The translations under genes and the position numbers were made by a program. 64,000 nucleotides of DNA from assembly GCA_019310965.1 (NCBI GenBank), contig JAFDDG010000006.1, positions 1-64,000 on the forward strand. The letters run 5' to 3'. The notes beneath the pieces were generated by a model. It searched no databases. It was not told the DNA's origin and saw only the letters and a program-made list of their open reading frames with translations. Origin of the DNA: Deltaproteobacteria bacterium. Its GTDB lineage: Bacteria > Myxococcota_A > UBA9160 > SMWR01. How positions within the stretch are numbered: position 1 is the stretch's first letter; each line of letters starts with the position of its first letter. This document shows, piece after piece, positions 1 through 8,019 of the stretch.

Positions 1-8
1 CGCCCCCA

Positions 9-1814
9 ATGGCAGAGCCTCGCAAAGACATCAGAAACGTCGCGATCATCGCGCACGTCGACCACGGCAAAACCACGCTCGTCGATGGCCTGCTGCGCCA
101 GACCGGTGCCTTCCGCGCCGGCCAGCAGGTCCAAGAGCGCGTCATGGACAGCGAGGATCTCGAGCGCGAGCGCGGCATCACCATCCACGCCAAGGATACG
201 GCCATCGAGTTCGAGGGCGTGCGCATCCATCTGGTCGACACCCCGGGCCACGCCGATTTCGGTGGCGAGGTCGAGCGCGTGCTCGGCATGGTGGACGGTG
301 TGCTGCTGTTGGTCGATTCGGTCGAGGGCGTCATGCCGCAGACCCGCTTCGTGGTGGGCAAGGCGCTCGCCCACGGGCTCGAGCCCATCCTGGTGGTGAA
401 CAAGATCGACCGCGCCGAGCAGCGGGCCGAGGGCGTCATCGACGAGGTCTTCGACCTGCTGGTCGAGCTCGGCGCCACGGATGCGCAGCTCGATTTTCCG
501 GTGGTCTACGCTTCGGCCAAGGAGGGCGCGGCCAGCCGGGCGCTGGGCGAGCCGCGCGAAGATCTGCGGCCGCTGCTCGAAGTGCTGCTCGAGTCGGTGC
601 CGGCGCCGCAGGTGGATCTCGAGGCGCCGCTCCAGTTCCAGGCCGTCACCCTCGGCTACGACGATTACCTGGGCCGGCTCGTGATCGGCCGGGTCGAGCG
701 CGGACGCCTCTCCCGGGGCGAAACGGTCGTGCGCCTGTCCGCCGACGGCGGTGCCCAGCCCTTCCGCGTGACCAAGCTGCTCGGCGCGCGCGGTCTCGAG
801 CGGGTCGAGCTGACACAGGCCACGGCCGGAGAGATCGCCGTCATCGCCGGCGTCGACACGATCGAGATCGGCGACACGATCGCGGACCCCAAACGGCAGG
901 AGGCGCTGCCCCGCATCACCATCGATCCGCCGACCCTGCGCGTGCGCTTCTCGGTGAATACATCGCCCTTCTCCGGCCGGGACGGCAGGTTTCTCACCAG
1001 TCGCCAGATCGGCGACCGGCTCGAGCGCGAGTCGCTCGGCAACGTCTCGATCGACATCGCCGCCGCCGAGACTCCGGACACCTTCGAGGTGGCGGGCCGC
1101 GGCGAGTTGCAGATCGCTGTGCTGATCGAGACCCTGCGCCGCGAGGGCTACGAGTTCAGCGTTTCGCGCCCCGAGATCATCAAGCGCACGGTCGACGGCA
1201 AGCCTTGCGAGCCCGTCGAAGACGTCGTGGCCGAGGTGCCCGAGGCCTTCACGGGCGTCGTGATGGAGAAGCTCTCCGCACGCAAGGGGCGCATGGTGCA
1301 GATGGAGTCGCGTGGCGATCGCGTGCGTCTGAGCTTCGTGGCGCCGAGTCGGGGGCTCTTCGGCTACCGCAGCGAGTTCCTGTCCGACACGCGGGGCGAC
1401 GGCGTGCTGCATCGCACGGTGCGGGGTTGGGAGCCCTGGGCCGGGGATCTTCCGACGCGGGGCTTCGGCGCCATCGTTGCAACCGAGGTGGGCAAGGCCA
1501 CTCCCTACAGCCTCTTCAACATCCAGGAGCGCGCGACGCTCTTCATCGGCGCCACCACGCCGGTCTACGAGGGCATGATCTTCGGTGAGAATCGGCGTGT
1601 GGGCGACATGAACGTGAATGCCGTGCGCGCCAAGAAGCTCACCAATGTGCGCGCCGCCGGCAAAGACGAAGCCGCGATTCTGAGTCCGCCGCGCAGCGTT
1701 GCCATCGAGTGGGCCCTCGAGTGGCTCGCAGAAGACGAGCTTCTCGAAGTCACACCCGCCGCTCTGCGCCTGCGCAAGCGCGTCCTGCCCAGCAACCTGC
1801 GCAAGCGCAGCTAA
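9..1814 (+). CDS. typA: TypA/BipA translational GTPase
   Basis: Ribosome-associated GTPase of the EF-G/LepA superfamily, linked in other bacteria to late 50S assembly and to growth under stress or cold. The P-loop AHVDHGKT lies at residues 15-22, followed by the switch I segment RERGITI, the G3 motif DTPGH and the G4 motif NKID. Domain II and EF-G-like domains follow, then the TypA-specific C-terminal region with the motifs GRGELQ and TRGFG. The 601-residue length is normal for the family. The ATG is only 8 nt from the window edge, so any ribosome binding site is mostly out of view. The stop codon abuts a palindromic repeat. Identification is secure. Confidence 0.97.
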   Translation: MAEPRKDIRNVAIIAHVDHGKTTLVDGLLRQTGAFRAGQQVQERVMDSEDLERERGITIHAKDTAIEFEGVRIHLVDTPGHADFGGEVERVLGMVDGVLLLVDSVEGVMPQTRFVVGKALAHGLEPILVVNKIDRAEQRAEGVIDEVFDLLVELGATDAQLDFPVVYASAKEGAASRALGEPREDLRPLLEVLLESVPAPQVDLEAPLQFQAVTLGYDDYLGRLVIGRVERGRLSRGETVVRLSADGGAQPFRVTKLLGARGLERVELTQATAGEIAVIAGVDTIEIGDTIADPKRQEALPRITIDPPTLRVRFSVNTSPFSGRDGRFLTSRQIGDRLERESLGNVSIDIAAAETPDTFEVAGRGELQIAVLIETLRREGYEFSVSRPEIIKRTVDGKPCEPVEDVVAEVPEAFTGVVMEKLSARKGRMVQMESRGDRVRLSFVAPSRGLFGYRSEFLSDTRGDGVLHRTVRGWEPWAGDLPTRGFGAIVATEVGKATPYSLFNIQERATLFIGATTPVYEGMIFGENRRVGDMNVNAVRAKKLTNVRAAGKDEAAILSPPRSVAIEWALEWLAEDELLEVTPAALRLRKRVLPSNLRKRS

Positions 1815-1972
1815 GAGCCTGACCCAAGACTGACGCGACGCCCAGACGCCGATGCATCACCGCTAGCTGCGTTGCGCTCAATCGCCCTAGCTCCGCCAGG
1901 GCTCAATCGCGCGCCTTGCCAGCGGCGCGCCTCGACGCCTGGAGCTTTCCGCGTCAGTCTTGGGTCAGGCTC
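1815..1972. repeat. 158-bp imperfect palindrome with perfect 23-bp terminal inverted repeats
   Basis: Arms 1815-1837 and 1950-1972 are exact reverse complements over 23 nt. The interior is also partly self-complementary: 1842-1853 roughly pairs with 1931-1942, and GCCCT/AGGGC (1884-1888 and 1898-1902) sits at the centre. The whole unit could therefore fold into one long cruciform or hairpin. A 10-nt direct repeat GCTCAATCGC occurs at 1876-1885 and 1901-1910. GCGCAGC occurs 3 nt outside both ends (1805-1811, 1976-1982). It has no coding capacity. It could be a palindromic MITE or REP-like repeat, or a large terminator after typA. No second copy was seen in this window. Confidence 0.8.
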
Positions 1973-2001
1973 CGAGCGCAGCGCTGCGATAGCGTTGGGG
2001 C

Positions 2002-3489
2002 ATGCCGCCGGGCTGGTGCCCGGCGTGCTGCGGGGGGAGCGTGAGCGAACCGCAGGGCGTTCGTTACGAGCGGGCTCCGGAGGGCTACTTCGAGCGGCGC
2101 GGCCTGCGCCGCTACGCCGGGGTGGGCTCGCTCTGGGCGCTCGGTGTCGGTGCCGTCATCTCGGGCGACTTCTTCGGCTGGAATTTTGGCATCGCGGCGG
2201 GCGGCTTCGGCGGCCTGTTGATTGCGACTGTGATCATCACGCTGCTCTACGTCGGGTTGTGCTTCAGCGTGGCGGAGATGACCGCGGCGCTGCCGCACAC
2301 GGGCGGCGCCTATTCTTTCGCGCGCTCGTCGATGGGTCCGTGGGGCGCCTACGTGACAGGTCTCGCCGAGAACATGGAGTACATCCTCACGCCGGCGGTG
2401 ATCGTCGTGGCGATCGGCAGCTACCTCGGTGCCGTTTTCGAGACGCCCGAGGCCTGGGCGCCGGCCTGGTGGCTGGGCGCCTACGTCGTCTTCGTAGGGC
2501 TCAACATCGTCGGCGTGGAGGCCTCGTTTCGCTTCACGGTCTTCATCACGCTGCTCGCCCTGGCGATCCTGGGCGTCTTCTGGATCGGCGCACTCGCTCA
2601 CTTCGATCTTGCGCACTTTGCCTTCGACATCGCGCCAGACGCCGGGGGCAGCGCTTTCCTGCCCCGGGGCTGGAAGGGGGTGCTGGCCGCGCTGCCCTTC
2701 GCGATCTGGTTCTACCTGGCCATCGAGCAGCTACCGCTGGCGGCGGAGGAGGCGCACACGCCCCAGCGCGATCTGCCGCGGGGCATCCTGCTGGGGCTGG
2801 CGACGCTGGTGCTGTGTGCCTTCCTGACGTTGATCCTCTCCACCGGCATGGCACCCGGTGCAGCCGCGCTCGGTGTTTCGGAGGCGCCGCTCTTCGAGGG
2901 CTTTCGCACCATCTTCGGCGCCGGGCTCGGGGCCCGACTGTTGGCGCTGGTCGCGGTGGCGGGCCTGGTCGCCAGCTTCCACACCATCATCTTTGCCTAC
3001 GGTCGGCAGATCTACTCGCTCTCTCGCGCCGGCTACTTTCCGCGTTGGCTGTCGCTCACCCACGGCACGCGCCAGACCCCGCACGTGGCGCTGGTTGCCG
3101 GCGCTGCGATCGGTTACGTCGTGGCGCTCACCGTGCACGGGTTGGGCTCCGATCACCCGGTGGGCGCCGTGTTGCTCAACATGGCGGTCTTCGGAGCGGT
3201 GATCTCCTACGGGCTGCAGATGGCGTCCTTCGTGCTCCTGCGCCGCAAGCGGCCGGAGATCGAGCGCCCGTATCGCAGCCCGCTCGGCGTGCCGGGCGCG
3301 CTGGTTGCCTTGGGCATCTCGGCACTGACGCTGGCGGCGCTCTTTTATGTGGATGACGTGTATCGAAACGTCGTGTTCGGAGCCCTCGTCTGGTTCGCGC
3401 TCGGGCTGCTCTGGTTCGCCGGGGTCGGCCGACACCGTCTCGTGTACTCGCCGGAAGAGGCCTTCGCGCTGCGGGTGAGTGGCGACTGA
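2002..3489 (+). CDS. APC-family amino acid permease, ethanolamine permease-like
   Basis: Polytopic inner-membrane transporter of the APC superfamily with about 12 hydrophobic segments. The N-terminal stretch with ISGDF, GWNFG and GGFGG matches the conserved first helices of ethanolamine permeases (Eat type), and the segment with TGGAYSFAR is also typical. It probably imports ethanolamine or a related amine or amino acid by symport. The start is ambiguous: ATG 2002 gives 495 residues, while GTG 2041 gives 482 and begins nearer the usual N-terminus; neither has a well-spaced ribosome binding site. No ethanolamine ammonia-lyase genes are nearby, so the substrate is inferred from sequence alone. 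Confidence 0.85.
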   Translation: MPPGWCPACCGGSVSEPQGVRYERAPEGYFERRGLRRYAGVGSLWALGVGAVISGDFFGWNFGIAAGGFGGLLIATVIITLLYVGLCFSVAEMTAALPHTGGAYSFARSSMGPWGAYVTGLAENMEYILTPAVIVVAIGSYLGAVFETPEAWAPAWWLGAYVVFVGLNIVGVEASFRFTVFITLLALAILGVFWIGALAHFDLAHFAFDIAPDAGGSAFLPRGWKGVLAALPFAIWFYLAIEQLPLAAEEAHTPQRDLPRGILLGLATLVLCAFLTLILSTGMAPGAAALGVSEAPLFEGFRTIFGAGLGARLLALVAVAGLVASFHTIIFAYGRQIYSLSRAGYFPRWLSLTHGTRQTPHVALVAGAAIGYVVALTVHGLGSDHPVGAVLLNMAVFGAVISYGLQMASFVLLRRKRPEIERPYRSPLGVPGALVALGISALTLAALFYVDDVYRNVVFGALVWFALGLLWFAGVGRHRLVYSPEEAFALRVSGD

Positions 3490-3550
3490 CGCAAGGAGGA
3501 GCCTCGGAGATTCGCCCCCGGCTACCCGCGCCGAGCGGTTCAGCAGCCCG

Positions 3551-4018
3551 CTAGCCGATCGGGTCCGGTCGGCCCGCCAGGTCGTGGCTGCCCTGCGAGT
3601 CCGTGATGGCCGCAGCGCGCGGCGCGTGCAGCAGCATGAGCAATGCGCTGCCAGCCACGAAGGGCAGCATGGTCCTCGCGTCGGTGGTCAGGAAGTAGAG
3701 CACCAGGCCGTAGATGCCGATCGACTCGGCCAGCATCCAGGCGAAGATGTATCCCGTCTGGATGCGCTGGGCGCCAGCCGGCGTGCAGGGGTCAATGGCG
3801 TGGCGCGCGATCGGGGCGAGCACCAGTATGCGCTTGAGCACGAAGGATGCGGCGGCGCTGGCGATCGAGACGAGCCCGAGACCTAGCTGCAAGGCCTCCG
3901 CGCCGCGCTCCATCCCCTCGCCGGGCGGCGCCACGACCAGCGGCAGCGCGGCGTAGAGGGCCACCGAGGCCAGCAGCGTCCCCCAGATCACCCAGAGCGT
4001 GAACCTCGCTGCCTGCAT
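3551..4018 (-). CDS. Small polytopic membrane protein of unknown function
   Basis: A 155-residue protein with about four hydrophobic segments, roughly at residues 5-28, 42-66, 85-112 and 117-135. The third contains an acidic residue inside the membrane stretch (WMLAESIGIYG), which superficially recalls the carboxylate helix of rotary ATPase c-subunits. That resemblance is not enough for a functional call. A good Shine-Dalgarno (AAGGAGG) sits about 9 nt before the ATG at 4018. It is divergent from the SDR gene at 4180. Family not recognised. Confidence 0.75.
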   Translation of the reverse strand: MQAARFTLWVIWGTLLASVALYAALPLVVAPPGEGMERGAEALQLGLGLVSIASAAASFVLKRILVLAPIARHAIDPCTPAGAQRIQTGYIFAWMLAESIGIYGLVLYFLTTDARTMLPFVAGSALLMLLHAPRAAAITDSQGSHDLAGRPDPIG

Positions 4019-4179
4019 CGTCTCGGCCTCCTTCGGGATTGGGATCGGCGCGACACGGATCGGCCTTGAGGCGCCCCGCCGGAGCCTGGCTGCCCCCCCG
4101 CCTTCGGCGTGGCAGCCGTGTCTCGAACGCAGTACAACGCGATGTTGCGAATCTTGACACGCACACCCGGGAGGATGAG

Positions 4180-4947
4180 ATGGACGCGAATGGATCCGTG
4201 GCCCTGACGGTGGGGGGCGCGTCGGGAATGGCCAATGCGACGGCCAGGCTGTTGGCGAGCAAGGGCGCCCAGGTTGCGATTCTCGATCTCGAGAGCAGCC
4301 GCGGCGAGCAGGCCGCCGCAGAGATCGGTGGGGGGACGATCTTCTGCCCCGTCGACGTCCGGGACTCGGCCTCGATCGCCGCGGCGCTCGATGCAGCCTG
4401 CGAGGCGTTCGGGGCCGTCCACATCGTGGTGAACACGGCCGGCGGCGGCATGGCCAGGCGCACGCTCTCGAAGCAGGGGCCGCACCCGTTGGAAGATTTC
4501 CGCAACACGGTCGAGCTCAACCTGATCGGAACGTTCGATCTGCTGCGCCAAGCGGCGGAGCGCATGGCCGCCAACGAGCCGAACGCAGACGGCGAGCGCG
4601 GCGTCGTGATCAACACGGCGTCGATCGCCGCCTTCGAGGGGCAGATCGGCCAGGTGGCCTACGCATCGGCCAAGGCCGGCATCGTCGGCATGACCTTCAC
4701 GGCGGCCCGCGAGCTCGGGGGCCTCGGCATCCGTGTGCTCGCCATCGCGCCGAGTCTCTTCGAGACGGGCATCACCCAGGGCATCCCCGATGAGTTTGCC
4801 GCCGCGCTCACGAAGGATGCCGCCTTCCCCAAGCGCATGGGGCGTCCGGAAGAGTATGCGAAGCTCGCGCTCGCCATCGTCGAGAACCCGATGCTGAACG
4901 CATCGACGCTGCGGCTCGACGGCGGGCAGCGTTTCGCGCCACGCTGA
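4180..4947 (+). CDS. SDR oxidoreductase, 3-hydroxyacyl-CoA dehydrogenase type 2 (HSD10)-like
   Basis: Short-chain dehydrogenase of 255 residues that most resembles 17beta-HSD10/3-hydroxyacyl-CoA dehydrogenase type 2. Shared features are INTASIAAFEGQIGQ, the active-site Tyr and Lys in YASAK, and RVLAIAPSLF. It would oxidise a hydroxyacyl-CoA or similar alcohol with NAD. The start was set at ATG 4180 because GGGAGG precedes it at a normal distance; the frame is open upstream to 4039 but that stretch does not look like SDR. The dinucleotide-binding loop is unusual: the normal TGGASGLG reads TVGGASGMA, so the first residues are swapped and the last Gly is replaced. Confidence 0.88.
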   Translation: MDANGSVALTVGGASGMANATARLLASKGAQVAILDLESSRGEQAAAEIGGGTIFCPVDVRDSASIAAALDAACEAFGAVHIVVNTAGGGMARRTLSKQGPHPLEDFRNTVELNLIGTFDLLRQAAERMAANEPNADGERGVVINTASIAAFEGQIGQVAYASAKAGIVGMTFTAARELGGLGIRVLAIAPSLFETGITQGIPDEFAAALTKDAAFPKRMGRPEEYAKLALAIVENPMLNASTLRLDGGQRFAPR

Positions 4948-5012
4948 GGGCGTTCGAGAGGGCGAAGCAGGGCCTCGAGGGCCCCTGTAGCAGGGAGCGC
5001 GAACCCGGCTCG

Positions 5013-5723
5013 CTAGGCCGACCAGCGATCGTCGAAGAGTGCCGAGGCGTAGTAGTCCGGGAGGTTGGCTCGCGCCTCGCTGCCGACCGCCAGGCCGCGC
5101 TCGACCGCCGGTCTCCTCCGTACCGCGTCGTACCAGCGCGCCAGGTTCGGCAACCGGGAGAGGTCATCGACGCCGTGGAGCAGGAGCGGCACCGTGGACC
5201 CGATCGCCGCGATGTCGACGATCGAGTAGTCGCCACAGACGAACTCGCGATCTGCGAGACGCTCGTCGAGCTTGGCATGGGCCTCGACGCTGGCGCTCGT
5301 GAAGAACTCGTAGGTCGCATTGCCATAGTCGGTCTTGTCGAAGAGACGGTATTTCGGGTCCGCATGGAACATCGCTCCGGGCCAACCCAACGCGGGCCCA
5401 TAGCTGTTCACGACCCAGAAGAACCAGGTCAAGAACTCGGCGCGCTCGCGCGGATCGCGTGGCATCAGCCTCCCGGTCTTCTCGGCGAGGTAGAAGAGGA
5501 TCGCGCCGGTCTCGAAGACACGGATGGCGTCGCCGCCGTCGACCGGGTCGTGGTCGATGATCACGGGGACCTTCTGCATCGGGTTGCGAGCGCTGTGCTC
5601 CGGCGTGAACTGCTCTCCGGCGCCGATGTTCACGGAGGTGAAGCGATAGTCGAGGTCGAGCTCCTCCAGCGCGATCGAGACCCGCCAGCTCATGGTCGTG
5701 ATGTAGCCGAAATAGTCGATCAT
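5013..5723 (-). CDS. Glutathione S-transferase, Ure2p-like (paralog 1)
   Basis: Cytosolic GST of 236 residues: a thioredoxin-like N-terminal domain (about 1-85) with the cis-Pro KVPVI and the glutathione-binding ESGAIL-type segment (here FETGAILFYLAEK), then an all-helical C-terminal domain with the N-capping-box region GDYSIVDIA. The region where the catalytic residue sits reads TTMSWR, so Ser rather than Cys follows the first beta strand. The start at ATG 5723 is supported by GGAGGTGA just upstream; the frame extends to 5780 without a ribosome binding site. It is divergent from another GST at 5920 and probably shares a control region with it. Substrate unknown. Confidence 0.9.
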   Translation of the reverse strand: MIDYFGYITTMSWRVSIALEELDLDYRFTSVNIGAGEQFTPEHSARNPMQKVPVIIDHDPVDGGDAIRVFETGAILFYLAEKTGRLMPRDPRERAEFLTWFFWVVNSYGPALGWPGAMFHADPKYRLFDKTDYGNATYEFFTSASVEAHAKLDERLADREFVCGDYSIVDIAAIGSTVPLLLHGVDDLSRLPNLARWYDAVRRRPAVERGLAVGSEARANLPDYYASALFDDRWSA

Positions 5724-5773
5724 CTTCACCTCCGCGGCGTCAGCGTGGCCTCGGACCCGCCCGGACCGAGATA

Positions 5774-5822
5774 TTCTCAACCACGAGAACGAAAAATGTG
5801 AGAGATTTCTCCCAGATAGAAT
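5774..5822. promoter_or_regulatory. Candidate control region between divergent GST genes
   Basis: This A+T-richer stretch lies between divergent genes starting at 5723 (minus) and 5920 (plus). It holds two small palindromes, TTCTC-N6-GAGAA (5774-5789) and GAGA-TT-TCTC (5802-5811). A TAGAAT hexamer at 5817-5822 could be a -10 element for the plus gene, but no convincing -35 is visible. The repeated TTCTC/GAGAA half-sites may be an operator. This is inference only. Confidence 0.3.
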
Positions 5823-5919
5823 GATCTGGATGGGTGCTCTGGATGGAGTCTGTCCTTTGGGGCTCTCTTCTGTCTGGCCGGCGCCCCCCCCGTGTTCGAC
5901 ATTTCTCGAGGAGACGAGA

Positions 5920-6615
5920 GTGATTCAGCTTTACACCGACATGAGTCCTCATTCATGGAAGGCGCCCATTGCGTTGGAGGAGATGGGCCTGCCCTATGCG
6001 GTCCATCACATCAGCCTGGGAGCGGGGGCACAGAAATCACCGGAGTATCTGAAGATTTCGCCATGGGGTGTCGTGCCGACGATTGTCGACCCGGAGATGG
6101 ACGATCTCGTCGTCATCGAGTCGGGCGCCATCCTGATCTACCTGGCGGAGAAGAGCGGAAAGCTCTTGCCGACCTCCGTGCCGGAGCGCAGCAAGGTGCT
6201 GCAGTGGCTGATGTTCCACACGGCGAACATGGGCCCGGCGCAGAGTGTCATGGATCTACTGACGTACGAAATAGAGAAGCCGATCCCGGAGGCGGTGGAG
6301 TTCTATCGACAGCGCGCCCTGGGGATGTACGAGGTGTTCGACAGGCAGCTGGCCGAGAACGAGTACGTGGCGGGTGATTTCAGCATTGCCGACATCGCCC
6401 ACTGGGTCTACGTGGGCACCCACGAGTGGGTGGGTCTGAACATCGACGCGTTCCCGAACGTCCAGCGCTGGCTCTCCACGATGGCCAAGCGCCCCGGCTG
6501 TTGCAGGGGCTTGGACGTGCCAGCTCCGGTCACGCCGGATCTGGTTCCCGAGGGCGAGGAGTTTCAGAAGTACCGCCGCTATCTGGAGATCGTGGCGTCC
6601 ATGAAGACCCGCTAG
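5920..6615 (+). CDS. Glutathione S-transferase, Ure2p-like (paralog 2)
   Basis: GST of 231 residues with a thioredoxin-fold N-terminal half (GVVPTIVDP with cis-Pro, then ESGAILIYLAEKSG) and a helical C-terminal half (GDFSIADIAHW). The catalytic-loop motif is MSPHSWK, again Ser at the position where two other paralogs here have Cys. The chosen start is GTG 5920, preceded by GAGGAGACGAG; the open frame upstream to 5821 encodes no GST sequence. It heads a plus-strand run of four genes (GST, PPOX-fold protein, racemase-fold enzyme, NmrA-like reductase) with 34-77-nt gaps, probably one operon. Substrate unknown. Confidence 0.9.
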   Translation: MIQLYTDMSPHSWKAPIALEEMGLPYAVHHISLGAGAQKSPEYLKISPWGVVPTIVDPEMDDLVVIESGAILIYLAEKSGKLLPTSVPERSKVLQWLMFHTANMGPAQSVMDLLTYEIEKPIPEAVEFYRQRALGMYEVFDRQLAENEYVAGDFSIADIAHWVYVGTHEWVGLNIDAFPNVQRWLSTMAKRPGCCRGLDVPAPVTPDLVPEGEEFQKYRRYLEIVASMKTR

Positions 6616-6692
6616 CCCGCCCGAGGCGACACCGGGGCCTGGCCCGACGGCCTTCATGTGGGCAGCCGAGCCGCAGAGATCAGGAGAAGAGG

Positions 6693-7175
6693 ATGACCGG
6701 CATCGCCGATCGCGTACCGCCGAATCCGATTTCGCAAGGCGTATTGGACGAGGCCGACCTGTGCACGTTCAACTGGAATACCCAGGATGGGTGGCCGATG
6801 GGGACCACCGTGGCGTTCCAGTGGATCGACGAGAAGTTGTGGTTCTCCATGGACAAGTCAGAAGCGCGGGTCAGGGCGATTCGACGCGATCCGCGCGTCG
6901 CTCTCGTCCTGAGAACGCCGGGTCAGAGCGTGACGGTCAAAGGTCGCTGCGAATTCACCGATGACCTGGAAGTGAAACGGCTCGTGTACCGGGTCACCGC
7001 CGAGAAAGTGGCGCGGCTCTCCGAAGACATGCCCGATCCAGATGAATATGCTCGGTACCTGGAGGGGAAGGGCAGCGTCGTGTTCGAGGTGATCCCCGAG
7101 AAGTGGATCGCCTTCGACGGGAGCGATGGATCGGTATCGACCTCGCCGCCATCGCCGCCGAGGAGCGGCGACTAG
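6693..7175 (+). CDS. PPOX-class flavin/F420-type split-barrel oxidoreductase
   Basis: A 160-residue protein resembling the pyridoxamine 5'-phosphate oxidase-like split beta-barrel family. It has the typical order of a short N-terminal helix, the pattern LCTFNWNTQDGWPMGT, then strands with LWFSMDKSEARVRAIRRDPRVALVL and VKGRCEF. Such proteins bind FMN or F420 and reduce small molecules; which cofactor is used here is not visible. The start at ATG 6693 is supported by AGGAGAAG 4-11 nt upstream, although the frame is open back to 6426 through the preceding GST gene. The Ser/Pro-rich C-terminal tail is probably disordered. Confidence 0.82.
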   Translation: MTGIADRVPPNPISQGVLDEADLCTFNWNTQDGWPMGTTVAFQWIDEKLWFSMDKSEARVRAIRRDPRVALVLRTPGQSVTVKGRCEFTDDLEVKRLVYRVTAEKVARLSEDMPDPDEYARYLEGKGSVVFEVIPEKWIAFDGSDGSVSTSPPSPPRSGD

Positions 7176-7226
7176 CCACCGACGAGATGGTCGTGGAGCG
7201 GACGAGCCTGCCCTGCGACGCGAGAG

Positions 7227-7985
7227 ATGATTCGCATGTCCCAGGACCGGAACTCTTCGATGGCTGAGGGCGGTGAGCCCGCGATCGGCATCTTGCTGCT
7301 CGACTACGGTGGTCCGATCATCCGGGGCAGTACGGGCGACGTGACCACGCCGCGCAAGCTGGGAGATATCGGCAACGCGGCCAGCTACCGCTATCCGGTG
7401 TTCTTCCACACGGTGAAGGGCCTGACGTTCGACCGGGTGCTGGCCGGCGGGGCGGAGTGCGAGAGGTTGGTGGTCGAGGCTGCGAAAGAGCTCGAGACCT
7501 GCGGTGTGCGCGGAATCAGCAGCGACTGCGGGTTCCTCATCAGCTTTCAGCAGGCCGTGAGCCAGGCACTGCGCATCCCGGTGCTCCTGTCCAGCATGCT
7601 GCAGCTCCCGATGGTCGCTGCGGCGTCCGGTTCGCGGCGCCCCGTGGCGCTCATCACTGCCACCGACGCAGCGTTCGGCAGAAGCATGCTGGAGCTGGCC
7701 GGCGTGCCGGCCGACACTCCGATCATCGTCAGGGGCCTGCAGCGTGAACCACACTTCAAGGAGGCGATTCTCGAAGGAAGCGCCGACACGCTCGACTGGG
7801 ATGTGATCGGGCAGGAGGTGGTGAAGGTCGTGCAGGAGACGATCGAAGAGCAGCCGGAGACCGGCGCAATCGTATTCGAGTGCTCGCTACTGCCACCCTA
7901 TAGTGGGTTGGTGCGGGAGACGACGGGGCTACCCGTGTTCGATTTCATTACGCTGATCGACTTCCTCTACGCCGGCACACAGTAG
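7227..7985 (+). CDS. Aspartate/glutamate racemase-fold family protein
   Basis: A 252-residue protein of the Asp/Glu/hydantoin racemase superfamily. The paired catalytic cysteines expected for a two-base mechanism appear to be present: Cys101 in SSDCGFL and Cys219 in FECSLLPPY, each at the end of one pseudo-symmetric half. The glycine-rich start GILLLDYGGPIIRGSTGDV is typical of the less-studied subfamily annotated only as Asp/Glu racemase family. Related folds include maleate isomerase and arylmalonate decarboxylase, so racemase activity is not certain. Start codons at 7227, 7236 and 7260 are all possible. It lies in the GST-led operon. Confidence 0.8.
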   Translation: MIRMSQDRNSSMAEGGEPAIGILLLDYGGPIIRGSTGDVTTPRKLGDIGNAASYRYPVFFHTVKGLTFDRVLAGGAECERLVVEAAKELETCGVRGISSDCGFLISFQQAVSQALRIPVLLSSMLQLPMVAAASGSRRPVALITATDAAFGRSMLELAGVPADTPIIVRGLQREPHFKEAILEGSADTLDWDVIGQEVVKVVQETIEEQPETGAIVFECSLLPPYSGLVRETTGLPVFDFITLIDFLYAGTQ

Positions 7986-8019
7986 GCGGCTGGGGTGCGT
8001 TAGCTCGCGAGGACGTCGG

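Noticed and set aside
3551-4018. ATP synthase c-subunit-like protein
   Set aside because: A membrane-embedded Glu is present, but there are four membrane segments with no c-subunit Gly pattern and no other ATP synthase genes nearby.
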